From NCBI GenBank assembly GCA_034509495.1, contig CM067520.1, forward strand, positions 23,544,420 through 23,608,419: 64,000 nucleotides of DNA, read 5' to 3'. The stretch comes from Acestrorhynchus altus (lineage: Eukaryota > Chordata > Actinopteri > Characiformes > Acestrorhynchidae). Below are positions 1-12,656 of the stretch, piece by piece; position 1 is the first letter of the stretch, and every line of letters starts with the position of its first letter. The notes beneath the pieces were generated by a model. That model made no database searches. It was given only the letters and a program-made list of their open reading frames with translations, and had not been told where the DNA came from. Position numbers and translations under genes: made by a program.

Positions 1-389
1 TGATGCCGTCAGTGTTGTACAATAGAGCACAGTTTACATCACCTCAATAGCTCGATATTTCCGCTTCTGCTTTACCCAGCAGTGCAGAGCGCTCTGTCAG
101 AGGTAACATCATCCTTGGCCAGGTTAACTGTGGTGGCCCACTATGTGATGTGTGTGTGTGGGTGTGTGATTCGAGGCGGACATTGCTATTTCTGAATAGC
201 CATCTGTGCTCTGTACTTCAAAAAGTTGTCCCACTGTCAGGATTACCACAAAGCTTTTATACACACAGCGCTGTGTGTGTAGATGGATTCAGCTGGTCCA
301 CTTGGGTGGCACTTGGTATGGCTGATGGTTTGGCTGTTAGACGTCTGGAGTTGCTGTTGAACTGCCGGTTTGAACTGTGAATATAAAAG

Positions 390-433
<44 letters not shown>

Positions 434-2474
434 GTCAGATAATTAGACAATGCACTCAGTTCACTTTGAACACTCTGAACTTTGTTTGTTCCAGTGTCAC
501 ATAGCCAAACATACAAAACATGACACCAGGGCTACAGCTGTCTGCTCTGTGGTGGTCCTGTGGTGTCCTGACCACTGAAGATCAGGGTTAAAGCAGGCTA
601 ACAAAGTGTCTTAGTTGGATGGTGCACCATCCCCAGAGTTGGGGATTTGAGGACAACGTGTGCAGCTCATACTTTGAACTCACTTGGAACTCACACTTAA
701 CCCAGCCTTAACCCAAGCCTTCTGCGTGAACACACAACCTCATTCCTGGTTAATTGTTTTAACTTCATCGCTCTTACTTGGATCGCTGATCCATGATGTT
801 TAACTCTGCGTCTCTGTGGTGATATTATTGGTGAGCATTGCATAAGCCAATGCAGGCCAGGCCATTAGCAAAGACAGTCCCATAGTAGCTCTAAGGCTAG
901 CTCTTAAAGGTCAGTGTGTATGCGGGACAGAGTGGTAAACGACCCAAAGGTCAGTGAAATAATCCTGCTGAATCAGTCCAGCACTCTTTCAATAACACAC
1001 CTGGACTGTATTGTTCAGAGAGTGCAGAATAACTGGACACCAGTCTCAACATGTTGATTGAGTCTTTATATTGGCACTTTTTCATACACACGGGCCGTCC
1101 AGAGTTTTATTTTATGGAATCTGAAAATATTACTCTCTTCATATTTACAGGGGAGTTATACCATGGCCCTGGGAAAGCTTTACTGCTGCACCGGCCCGGG
1201 GAACCAGAACCTGAAAGCTTTTCTAAATGGCAAATATTTTTCTCTTGCTGGATGCATTGTGCCAGGTTTCACCATGCCAGCAAAGCTCGAGTTTCAGCTC
1301 CAGCCCAGACGTTCCGGTCTCTCACGCACGCACACACACACATGCATGCACGCCACACACTCTTACAGTGCTGTTATAATTGGGCTCAGACCCTGAAAAC
1401 CTGCCATATGCTTTGTGTATTTATGGTCATTTTTGCAGTTTCAGCATTTTCATAACACACTTACATCAGGACAGTGACCGATATTGATTCCTATTACCTC
1501 ATTAGTGTTGGGACAATAGGGAGGGACTATTTCGTTTACAAAGTAGTGTCGGAAACACAAATGAGTTGAGACACGTTCGTTTCTGAGCTGTGTTTACACC
1601 TCCATACAGTGCTCAGTAAAGCATTGAGCTGTTAACAGACTAATCTGACTCTTATGTTGTTGAGCAACCGAAACCTACTGTTAACAGTCTACATACAGAC
1701 AATATCTGAAATTCACAACATCCAGTGTCTGACTAACTTGTGTTGCTGAGCAACCTAAACAAATGTCTACTTTTTGTTCCACTGTCTGTTGCTTAGTAAT
1801 AAAGAGACTCAAAATGCATTTTGTTATTTATTTAGAACATTTTACACTTGAGTGATTTCACTTCAGATGTGTGTACATGTCATATACTGATATATTACCA
1901 TTATCATATAAAGATAGACCAGTTGCCTTCTTCTCTGTACTGGTCTCAGTGGTGACTCTCAGTGGTGTTTTCACTCTGCTTCCTCAAGAAGCTCCTTAGT
2001 TTTACACACTCTGCAGCAGCTTTGGGTGAGTTTGAGTCAGATATGGTATTACAGTGGACCAGAAATTAGGTTTACAGCAGATTTGATTGATTATATTTCA
2101 TTACATGAGCAATTCATAATAAAACACAAGCAGCTGGGAAAAGACTTACCCTCCCCTCGCTTAATAATTAGTGTTGGGTCAGATAAACAGAGAAAAACAG
2201 CAAATAACTGAACCCTCACCAGACCACTGTTGACCTTTAGTTATCCATTACGATGATGATGATGATGAAAGAAGAGTGCAGTGATAACAGAGGTGTTTGT
2301 TTGAAGACGAGATGAAGGAGTTGGAGTTGAATGGAGGTGTGTTTTGCTCTCTGTTGTTGAAGTTGGTGTTACAGCTCATTAAATACTGTTACATAGTGGG
2401 TGAGTTTATGTGAATGAGGAGCTGTGATTATATGCATGATCATGACTCTTAACATATGCATGTCTCCTTCGCAG
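1..2474. other. Non-coding DNA upstream of the map3k3 start-codon exon
   Basis: No open frame here resembles a known protein. The stretch holds a (GT)n tract at about 392-430, a fragment of the foldback MITE at about 529-612 and a short GAT run near 2251-2268. Because the next exon appears to begin at a 3' splice site, this is probably map3k3 intron, with an untranslated first exon further upstream or hidden here. I see no convincing promoter. Confidence 0.5.
529..612. mobile_element. Fragment of ~610-bp foldback MITE
   Basis: The segment with tgctctgtggtggtcctgtg followed by a 'gaagatcagggt' motif matches the 3' arm of the two longer copies at about 6215-6845 and 37215-37828. Only the arm end remains. 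Confidence 0.6.
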
Positions 2475-2569
2475 GCTGTTGATGGATGGTGCTTGAAGAA
2501 CACGTGTGTCAAGATTCCGAATCTTAATACAGAAGAGGACGCGCGCACACACACCCACCGCAAAAATGA
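2475..2569 (+). CDS. map3k3: map3k3 exon carrying the start codon (mostly 5' UTR)
   Basis: A 3' splice site (cttcgcag, ending 2474) precedes about 91 nt of 5' UTR. The ATG is at 2566-2568 in the context gcaaaaATGA. The donor gtaagt starts at 2570, so this exon supplies only ATG plus one base. Joining ATG-A to exon 2 gives MNERQALHSIMKDL, which aligns with the MEKK3 N terminus (MDEQEALNSIMNDL). The 5' boundary is less sure than the 3' one. Confidence 0.7.
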
Positions 2570-3962
2570 GTAAGTGCTTTAAGTTGTGATCCTTTACATG
2601 GAGAGGTGGTTAATGGGCTGTAATGGATTTACTACATGCATGTTGATGTGTGTTGTGTACAGGCTTAAATTTACCCGCTGTCTTGTCACATTTTTCCACA
2701 TGTTCTACGCAAAGAATCCTAAAACGTGGTTCTGACTGCTACTCACAATCTCGTGTGTATCTATGTTAAAACTATAGATGCTACCTATGAATCTCTTGCT
2801 TAATCTCCTTCCTCTCTACACTGTGAGAACATCAGCTCGAAGTTAATCAGAAAAGTCAGATCCTGAAGGCTGATTAATGTGGCAGCCTAAAGGCAGCTAC
2901 TGGCAAATTAAGCATTTGTTTATGTATCACATACAGACTCGCTTGCTCAGCAGTAATCTTACTGCTGTCTGTGTGAGAGATGAGTATTTATTGTTGAGAA
3001 GACGTGTAAAAGTTGCAATTCAGGCGTCCTTCTCATTCCGTCTCCCTCGTCTCGCATCACGTGGTCAAATGTAGGCTAATATTGTTTGCATTTTAAAGTA
3101 AAAATACATTATAGCAAAATTGCTTTGTCACAAATCTTTCATCTCAGTTGTTTTTCATATTTTGATATAATTTGAGGCTGTTCCTTATATACTCATCATA
3201 AAATAGTTGCATCCAGAAGGAATCAACTGCAATACGTGACTGACAGACTTTCATGGAGTCACTCAGAATGGCGTGAGCTCACCTTGAAGACACAGAAGCT
3301 ATGCCTTGGTCGGTCACAGCTCCAGACCTGTCCCTGATTGAAAATGTGTGGATGCTATTGGACGATCAACACCCTGCCCCTACCGCACAATCTGCACAAC
3401 TGAGTGGTTGGTGTGGTGCAGCAGATAACACCACCAGCGAGCCACACCATGTGGGAGACTGGGGTTCGATTCCCAGTCGGCAACACCAATAAGAGTCCTT
3501 GGGCAAGACTCCTCTAACACTACTCAGATCAGAGCAGCTGCTAAATGCTGTGAATGTAAATGAGTGAGAACATTCAAGCTGCAGGCGATGGATTATACAC
3601 CGTACTTCTGTATGTGTAGATCAATAAATATTGATCATATCAGTCTATATTATTATCATTTATTATTCCTTCTTTATGTTACTTCTGAAAAGCAGTGCAA
3701 TCCCACACTTCCTTCTTGCTGAATGATCAGTATATCATGTCCACATTTCATGAGGAATGGACCAATAGATATGTTTCAGAATTATTTGGAATGAGTTCAT
3801 TTTACATTGACTTCCATTGAAAGTTAAGGAACTTTTTTCCTTCTTGTAAAGTTGACAATTTGGAGACAGCAACAATGTCTAACGTACTTCATAGCGGTGT
3901 TGGATCTACATGATTATTCTACAAGAAACTGAAATAGTGATATGAAGAAGCTTTACAGCAGT

Positions 3963-4015
<53 letters not shown>

Positions 4016-5594
4016 TGTGTACTGACGCACACTTTGTGCTGTTGGCTTGGTCATGTGTACTGGACCCAGCCGCAGGTTTGCTGCTTAGATGAGGCTTCTC
4101 CGGTTCTCTCTCTCCGGAGGTGTGTGAAGTCAGTCCAAGCTACACAGTGGGAATATTTTCCCTCCGTGAGCGAGCAAAGCCAAGACACAGCTCACGCTCA
4201 CACTTCAAACATGAGAACAAAGATCTCAAAAACATGGCAATCTCTCTCTCACAGGCTCCGTTACACTGGCACCATCTCCCTGCCTCTGAGTTTGTTTGTG
4301 TGAGCGCAGGCACATGCTTGTTTAGACAGGAGTTACAAAACCATTCCTTGGCATTTTCACCGTTCACAGCTGAGAACCAGTCTGATTCATTTGCACTCTA
4401 ATGAGTAGCTTCACACACTGGCTGAAGACGCTGAGCTGAAACTTCTCAGATGATCAGATGTTTCATTTTAGCCCTTAAACAGGTATTACTTTTGTTTGCG
4501 GTACATTTGAATGTAGTTGGATATTTAATTACATAATCATTAATGTAGTCACTACAGCTGTGTTCAGTGTATGTATGGATTTGTAACTTAGAGAGCAGCT
4601 GCATGCCGTTTTTTTAGTAACACAGGATCATAGTAACCTACAGACGTGATACACATTTCATAACAGCTCAGAAAAATGGGGAAAGTCCACTCGATCCCAG
4701 CTTAATTTGATCAGGTCTGACATTTCATACGTCTTGTAATTTGAGAAGCGCTGCACACTCTTCCCTGGTTCGGGCAAGGAAGGGCAGCTCGAAAACTCTA
4801 AACTAAAGTTAGAGTTCTAGGTGGCATCAGATGATGGTGCTTGAAACCAGATCCCCCCTTGCCACGTAAGGGCAAAGCATGGTAGTTGGAAGTGAAGGAG
4901 TTAGGGAGGTGGTGGGATGCAAATCATCAGAAGGTGAGGAAGATAATCGATTTTATAAGGCATGAAGTTGAGGAGAAAGGAGGGGTTCGGGCGTGGTGTT
5001 CATAACAGAGTGGTACCCTCACTTAACAACGGTAACACAATAAACACAGCATTCTGTAACATCTGTAACCGTTCTCTTCCCTCTTTCCTTTCAAGCTCAG
5101 TGTCTATTTCTCTTCACTTTCCCCATTTTCTCCCATTTTCCTTCTATCTGTAGATGAGAGACAGGCTCTCCATTCTATAATGAAGGACCTGGTGGCTCTG
5201 CAGATGACCAGGCGGCAGCCCATGTCTGCCTACGACACGGCCAAAGCCAAGCCTGTTAACACTGCCAGCACGACCAACAGAAAGGTATTATATAGGTGTG
5301 AATGGCGACCCATGTGTTTACTGTATGAGCCTGTGCTGACCCGCTGCTGTTTCTCCTCCCACAGGATGATGTCAGGATTAAATTTGAGTTCAGTGGTGAG
5401 AGAAGGTGAGTGCGGATGGCGTGTGTGTACTTTAGGGTGATACGGAAAAACTGTAGCTGTAGAAACAATACGTTCATGTGTACATTAATGGGATTTCAAA
5501 TCAAGTGTGCAAGTCATGTATATATCTGTATGTGAAAGAGATGGGGGCTGAAACACACACACACATACACAAAAGAGTATTGATAAAGTCTGCC

Positions 5595-5659
<65 letters not shown>

Positions 5660-5793
5660 TCCCTAGCTCAGCTCTCAGACTGGTATTTGAGTGGAAAGGG
5701 AAAAGACTGTGGTTTGCCTCCGGTTGCCAGTAGAAACCACAACTATGCTAGGTGTACTTTCAGGAATCTGTGTGCACTGCAACTCTCAGCTCC

Positions 5794-5880
<87 letters not shown>

Positions 5881-8299
5881 TAACACATCTGAAGAAGTCA
5901 TAGCCTTGTGCTTAATGCCCCTCTCTGTATGTGTATGTGCAGGATACTTATGTTTGTTCGGCCTGTGCAGTTTGATGAAATCCAGCAGAAGGTCAAGACT
6001 GTCTTTGGTCAGCAGCTCGACTTACATTATATTAATAATGAGGTACTGATCCATACACACATCCATGTTTATAGATGCTTTGATGGTTATTAATTGTTGA
6101 GCATGTGGCTGTTTGATTGTATCATAATTGTGTGACTGATTCTTAAACGTTTCTGTTTAAGTTAATAAAATGACATTATGATGTTATGACATTGTTTTTA
6201 TGGTCACCATCCATTTTTTCAGCTCCTCATATCATACAGGTCACTTTATAATTCTATAATTACAGACTGTTTCTCTGCAGACTTTATTCTCCTCCTTTCA
6301 CCCTGATCGTCAATGATCAGGACCCCACAGGACCACCACAGAGCAGCTATTATGTGAGTGGTGGGTCATTCTCAGCACTGCAGTCACACTGACATGGTGG
6401 TGGTGTGTTATTGTGTGTTGCTGGTAGGAGTGGATCAGACACAGCAGAGCTGCTGGAGTGTTTAAACCCCCCATTGAGCACTGATGGAGAACTAGAGGAT
6501 GATCAACACTAACTCTGTAGAAACAGATGATCTTCTGTCTCTGACTTTGCATCTATAAGGTGGAGCAACTAGTTGGTGTGTCTAATAGAGTGGACAGTAA
6601 GTGGACACGGTGTTTAAAAACTCCAGCAGCTCTGCTGTGTCTGATTCACTCATACCAGCTCAACACACACTAACACACCACCACCATGTCAGTGTGACTG
6701 CAGTGCTGAGAATGACCCACCACCCACATAATAGCTGCTCTGTGGTGGTCCTGTGGGGTCCTGATCATTGAAGATCAGGGTGGAAGGAGGAGAATAAAGT
6801 CTGCAGAGAAACTGATGAACTACAGTCTGGAATCAAAGAATTATAAACATTTTGCAATGCAATTTTTCTACTTTTTTAATTATATTCACATGACTTTAAG
6901 TTTCATTGTTGCTGATGTTGCCCATCTATACCTCTCGTTGTGACCTGCGGGTCTGTGCACTTTCAAACACCTGAATGAAAGATTAAAATAAATTAAGTGT
7001 TGGTTGCAAGCCATTTTCTTTTGCTGAATGAAGGTAAAACTGAAGTTATTCTCTTTGGCTCTCCCACAATCAAACCAAGTGTTCAGTAAACCATGACTAG
7101 AAGTGACCTTGGAAAATATGAGAACTGTGACTTGATGTAGGAAAAACAAACAGTATTTTAAGATCTGCCTGTTTAATCTTCTTAAACTAGACATTGATTG
7201 AAGTAATTTAGAATTTATTGAAGCCATTAAAACTGATCATTTAAGAGATTAAACATGAATTCTGAAATATTTTCTTAAGCTTACAGAAGCCTCTCACTGC
7301 CTTTTCTTTAAGAACATATTCTTCTTTTTTTCTTTGAGATTTTTGAGTTTATATTAAATAAATTACAGTGGTATCCGTTAGGAGTTGCTGATCACTGTTG
7401 TGATCGAACCATGGCTGGTTCCAGATGTCGCGGCATGAAAGTCACACTGAATATTGTTAGTTTGCATTGAAAGTCCTGGCTTGAAATGCCGTGCTAGTTC
7501 AGGTTTGATGTTAGACCACCTAGAAATTCCATCCATCTATCCATCCATCTTCCTCCACTTATCCGGGGCCGGGTCGCGGGGGCAGCAGTCTAAACAGGGA
7601 TGCCCAGACTTCCCTCTCCCCGGACACCTCAGCCAACTCCCCGGGAGGAATCCCGAGGCGTTCCCAGGCCAGTCGGGACACAAAGTCCCTCCAGCGTGTT
7701 CTGGGTCTTCTCCCTGGTCTCTTCCCGGTGGGGCGTGCCTGGAACACCTACCCAGGGAGGCGTCCAGGGGGCATCCGAAAAAGGTGCCAGAGCCACCTCA
7801 GCTGGTTCCTCTCAATATATAAGTATGATTTAGAAATAATTTGTTTACTTGTGAAATGACGTGATTAGTGATGTCATTTCTTGTCATATGACGACTCTGA
7901 AACATGTAAAGCAAGCCACACCCTCTTTTCCAACTGTCGGTATTACATCATTCAGGGCTGGCAGCACAGTCAGTAGAAAGTGCCGGGTCCTTGGGTCCGA
8001 TTTTGCTGTCTCAGACTCGATGCCAAGCGGCATAACCTGGGATTTGACACTTAAGAATCTGGCTACAAGTCTTGTGACTTAAACAAATTCGGGCAACAGT
8101 TTCAGCTGATTTGATTGGGCAAAGTAATTAGTGGAGGTTAGAATAGGACAGATAATTAATGTGTTCTTGTGTGTTTGTGCAGATGTCCATCCCTCTGCAT
8201 GGTCAGGATGACCTGGACAAGGCTATTGATCTGCTGGACCGCAGCCCTAACATGAAGAGCATAAAGATCCTGCTTCTCACACAGGAGCACAGTAATGTG

Positions 8300-8363
<64 letters not shown>

Positions 8364-8533
8364 ATATCAGAGTAAGTTAATGAGAGATGCATGACATGCC
8401 CTGCAGGTGTCTTCCCCGACTCATCACTCTGGCTGTAAGCAAGTTCGAATCAAAGCAGCTCAGTCCACGGGGGATGTGAACACGGCTTATCAGTCTTCAG
8501 AATCCAGGGGACGCCACTCATCCACAAGTGAGT

Positions 8534-8601
<68 letters not shown>

Positions 8602-9051
8602 TCTCTCATACTGCTGAGAGAAATGATTATAAGTACTGTTATTAGGTCTGTAAAACGTTGTGCTGTGTATTTATTACACTTGCACTAAAATAACGTGGAT
8701 CCAATTAAAGGTGCAGCAGCAGGTTCTCTAAATCACTTTTCAGGTGAAGCCTTGTGCTGTTTTCTCCACTGGCTCGTGTTGAAATTAGAGAGGTGTGTTC
8801 ACAAGCAGCTAAAAAAGGAAAGAGTGACGAGGATTTAGAGGAACAGGAAGATGCTCAGAGTGCCTCGCATTACTCTTATATATTGTGTCATGACTCTCTC
8901 TTTCTAAGCCTCTTTTTTCTGTTCCTTATTCTCTCTCTCTCTTTTCTCGCTCGCTTTTGCTCTCTCTTTTTCCTCTCTGTACGCTCTCTCTCCTCTATGC
9001 TTTATTTGTCTTTTTCTCTGCTTTCTCTCTCTCGCTCTCTCTCTCTCTCTT

Positions 9052-9108
<57 letters not shown>

Positions 9109-9258
9109 GTGTGTTGTTCCTCAAGCTTCCTCCATGAGCACTGGGTCCTCTTCCTTTTCCTGTCCACCATCACTAGCCTCTGCACAATGGCCTGCTGGCA
9201 TCTAGCCAATCAGATTGCGAGACACTATTAAAGTGGTGAGCCAGTGGCTTGCTTCAGA

Positions 9259-9325
<67 letters not shown>

Positions 9326-12300
9326 TGGGGGGAAGGGGAGGTCGTTTGAGCTTGTGAGGCCTGCAGAGAAGCAGGACTTGTTAGAAGGTTGGTGTCTGGA
9401 GGAAAGGGCCGTTTGTTTATAGTTGTGCTCAGTCTAATGATTCAGCGTCTCTGCGCTCTGATAGCTAAGTTCTGCTCCGGTCCCGGCGGATCTGTTCCAC
9501 AGACTGTTTTCGTGCTCGTGCTGGTGCTGCAAGCTCTGTTTCAGCTCTTTCACTGAATACTGATTTATTACATCATACTTCAGCTGGTCAGCAGAAAGCC
9601 TCTCCAGACACGGCCTTCATGGCTAAACACAGTTAGGCAGCGTGTCTCACACAGTCAGAGTCCATACAACAGTCAAAATAAGGGTATCATTCCGAGAACA
9701 GTGGATCTGGATTTTGTGTGGTCCGCTAGTTGTTTCCAGATGGCTTAAGCAAACACATAGAGTGTGCTGATATTAGGCACTCGTCCAGGTGACTTTTGGA
9801 AGGATCAGCTTGTGTTTTTTTTATTAATAATTCTTATGGAAATGATCAAATGAGTTATTTTTAAGTGCAAAATAAATAGACAAAATACCCTATTGCAGTT
9901 GTATTGCACCATGCTAGATTGTGAGGTCTTTCAAAGAACTTCTGATGCTGATCAAGATGGGCCGGCTTCATGTTGGGCCAAATGAGCCATTTGCTGATTA
10001 TGAGAGTTCCTTTCAGAAACTCATCTGGATTTTATGCTGTTATTATTCAGGATGCCCACAGCACAGACTGGCATTTACATGTTCGGTGATATAAGTACTG
10101 TAAAGGCCGACGCTGTGATAACATTAAAAAATAATATGCACCCTGTGTCATTTCAGCATTGTCAGCACAATGTGGGCATGTGCAATATCCACTGAAAGAC
10201 ATTTAATTAAACGATTTTTTGCTGCTTAATGCAAAAGTAAAATTCATTTTCTATGACTGATCGACTTGTAGCAGATTCTGCCCGTCTTAGATACACAAAG
10301 TCATATTATTATTAATGCCATGATATGTTGGATGCATATATGAAATATCATTATTTCAATATAGTGCAACCCTAATTTCATTTTTTGATGTTATGACATC
10401 TCTCTAATGCTGTGTCATGAATATTATTTAAGAAAGCCAATAGAAATATCACTTTCCTATAATTTTATCCTAATCTTAACTCTCAGACTGAGTTAAGAAA
10501 GTGTTTCCAACAGGAATGAAAGCCTTGTGAGTCTTTCATTCAGCAGTAAGATACAGCAAAACATGGCAGTTCTCACAGTGTGCTGTATGAACATGCGTGC
10601 ACTGAATCCACTTGCATGCTTGAGAGAATCCAGAGAAAAATGGGCCGATTGATTTTCATTTTGCCAGCAGATCGGCCACTGTTAGCTCCTGTTTGTTGAT
10701 TCTTAGTCGATCCCACTGATGACAGAAATATCACGATCTCCATGACTCACATTCTGTTGGTTTTGACTCATGTACTGGTGATCAGGTGATTCTGTAATAA
10801 GTGTAACAAGTTTCACCCCTCTAGGATTGGTTGATTGACCATATCCTCTACTCTTACAGGCTCTCAGAACACAGGGCGGAGCTCTCCTCCGCCAGGATAT
10901 GTTCCAGAGCGACAGCAGCGAATTGCACGCCAAGGATCCTACACCAGCATTAACAGTGAGGGGGAGTTCATACCTGAGACCAGCGATCAGTTAGTGAGTG
11001 ATCATGGACACAAACTCACATACGTGTATCTCTTACCTGCAGGTCCCGTGATGACACTTTAGGGTTTTTCTTTGCTCATCTTGCAGACTGCTCTTGGGCT
11101 GAACTAGGACAGCATTACCTGGCCATGTTGGCAGTTGTTTAGGTTGTAAATAATCTTCTGGGCAGTGGAATGGCTGAATTTTAATTCTTCTGAGATCTTT
11201 TAAAATACTGTCCCGGCTCATCTGCATCTACAACCGTCTCTCTGAAGGCCTCTGAGAGCTCTCTCTGAGAGATCTGGTGGCCATGGTGATCCCACTCACT
11301 TTAACAATCAAGCACAAACCAAGGTTAAATTAAGATGGGCTCCTCCAAATTTCCCTCCAACCATGTTCTAATCATCTGCAGCTGATGTGCTACACCTGTT
11401 CAGAGAAATGTGTGCAGACATAAATTAAGGCTTGCGACTACATGCACAACTGAAAGCTGAAATCTGCTCTTAGGTCCTGGATCCATGGAGCAGTGCAGAA
11501 AACTCTGTGTCTGGGAGCTGCCAATCACTCGATAGCAACTCAGACAGGTCAGAATACACTACAGTCGCACAAACGCGGTTCTGCGTTGAACAATGAATGA
11601 TGGATGGATTTATCGGTTGGTTTCTTTCTCTCCCGCAGTCCCTCCCTCAGGAAGTCCCGTATGCACAGAGCCAGGAGTTATCCTGACAACAGGCAGGACT
11701 GTGCAGGTGAGTGCATTAATGTTGCCATGGCAACTGATGCAGACTTATTGGCTTCTAATTGACATTTCTGTGATGGATGTAATCCAGTAAAGGTACACTG
11801 AACAGTGTTTTGATATATATGTGTGTGTGTAGAAGGACAATCACAATAATAATTGGTTGATATCATGGAGTACCTACAGCAAGCTTTTGCTGTTTTGGAT
11901 TTTCTTATTTTGATCCCCCAGACCGGGAAAATCATGTATATGACAAGATTGTTGGGAAAGGAGGGACATATCCACGGAGATACCATGTTTCCCTGCATCA
12001 TAAAGACCATAGTGAGGGTAAGAGACATTCACACATTGTTTAAAGTAAAAAAAAACCACACACACAAAGATGGACCTTGTGTGTCCTAAAACTTAATTTG
12101 GACTTTACAATCCCATTTCATTCTCAGGACGACGTACGTTTCCACGGATACGGCGCCCCCAAGGGAACCTGTTTACGCTAGTGCCATCCCGCCGATCTCT
12201 CAACGGCAGTGAGGAAAGTCTGGGCACCTGGCAGCTTGTAGATGCCCAGTCCAGACTTCGCCCACAGGACCGTCCAGTTCCTCACAAGTGTAAGAGAATC

Positions 12301-12589
12301 CTAATGCCTTCAATGAAGTTCTTACTTTCATATTTAAAAAATTTTGTGTCCCGTGTGGTTTTGGGTATGTTGTTGTCTGCAGTACGTTTACAGCTCTTAA
12401 TATTTACAGCACTTTCAGCAAATACAATATTTAAATATAGTAAAATAATAATAATAATTAATTCAGTAATATAGTGGTTGATTTGTGTTTATTGCTTGTG
12501 GGAATAAAATGCATGACGAACTGCTACAAAATGCCTGTGATTAATGTCATTTCACTGTTTATTAATAGTGACTATTGTGTGTTTATCTC

Positions 12590-12656
<67 letters not shown>

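Noticed and set aside
3440..3490. tRNA gene (B-box-like ggttcgattcc)
   Set aside because: No full cloverleaf or A box could be built, and the downstream text is a SINE tail.
8754..9209. Open frames of Ser/Leu or Arg/Glu repeats
   Set aside because: They are translations of the (CT)n tract on either strand.
12288..12294. Donor at 12288 (gtgtaag) for map3k3 exon 11
   Set aside because: It would leave two bases and break the frame into exon 12; gtaaga at 12290 restores KSPTAPVTW.
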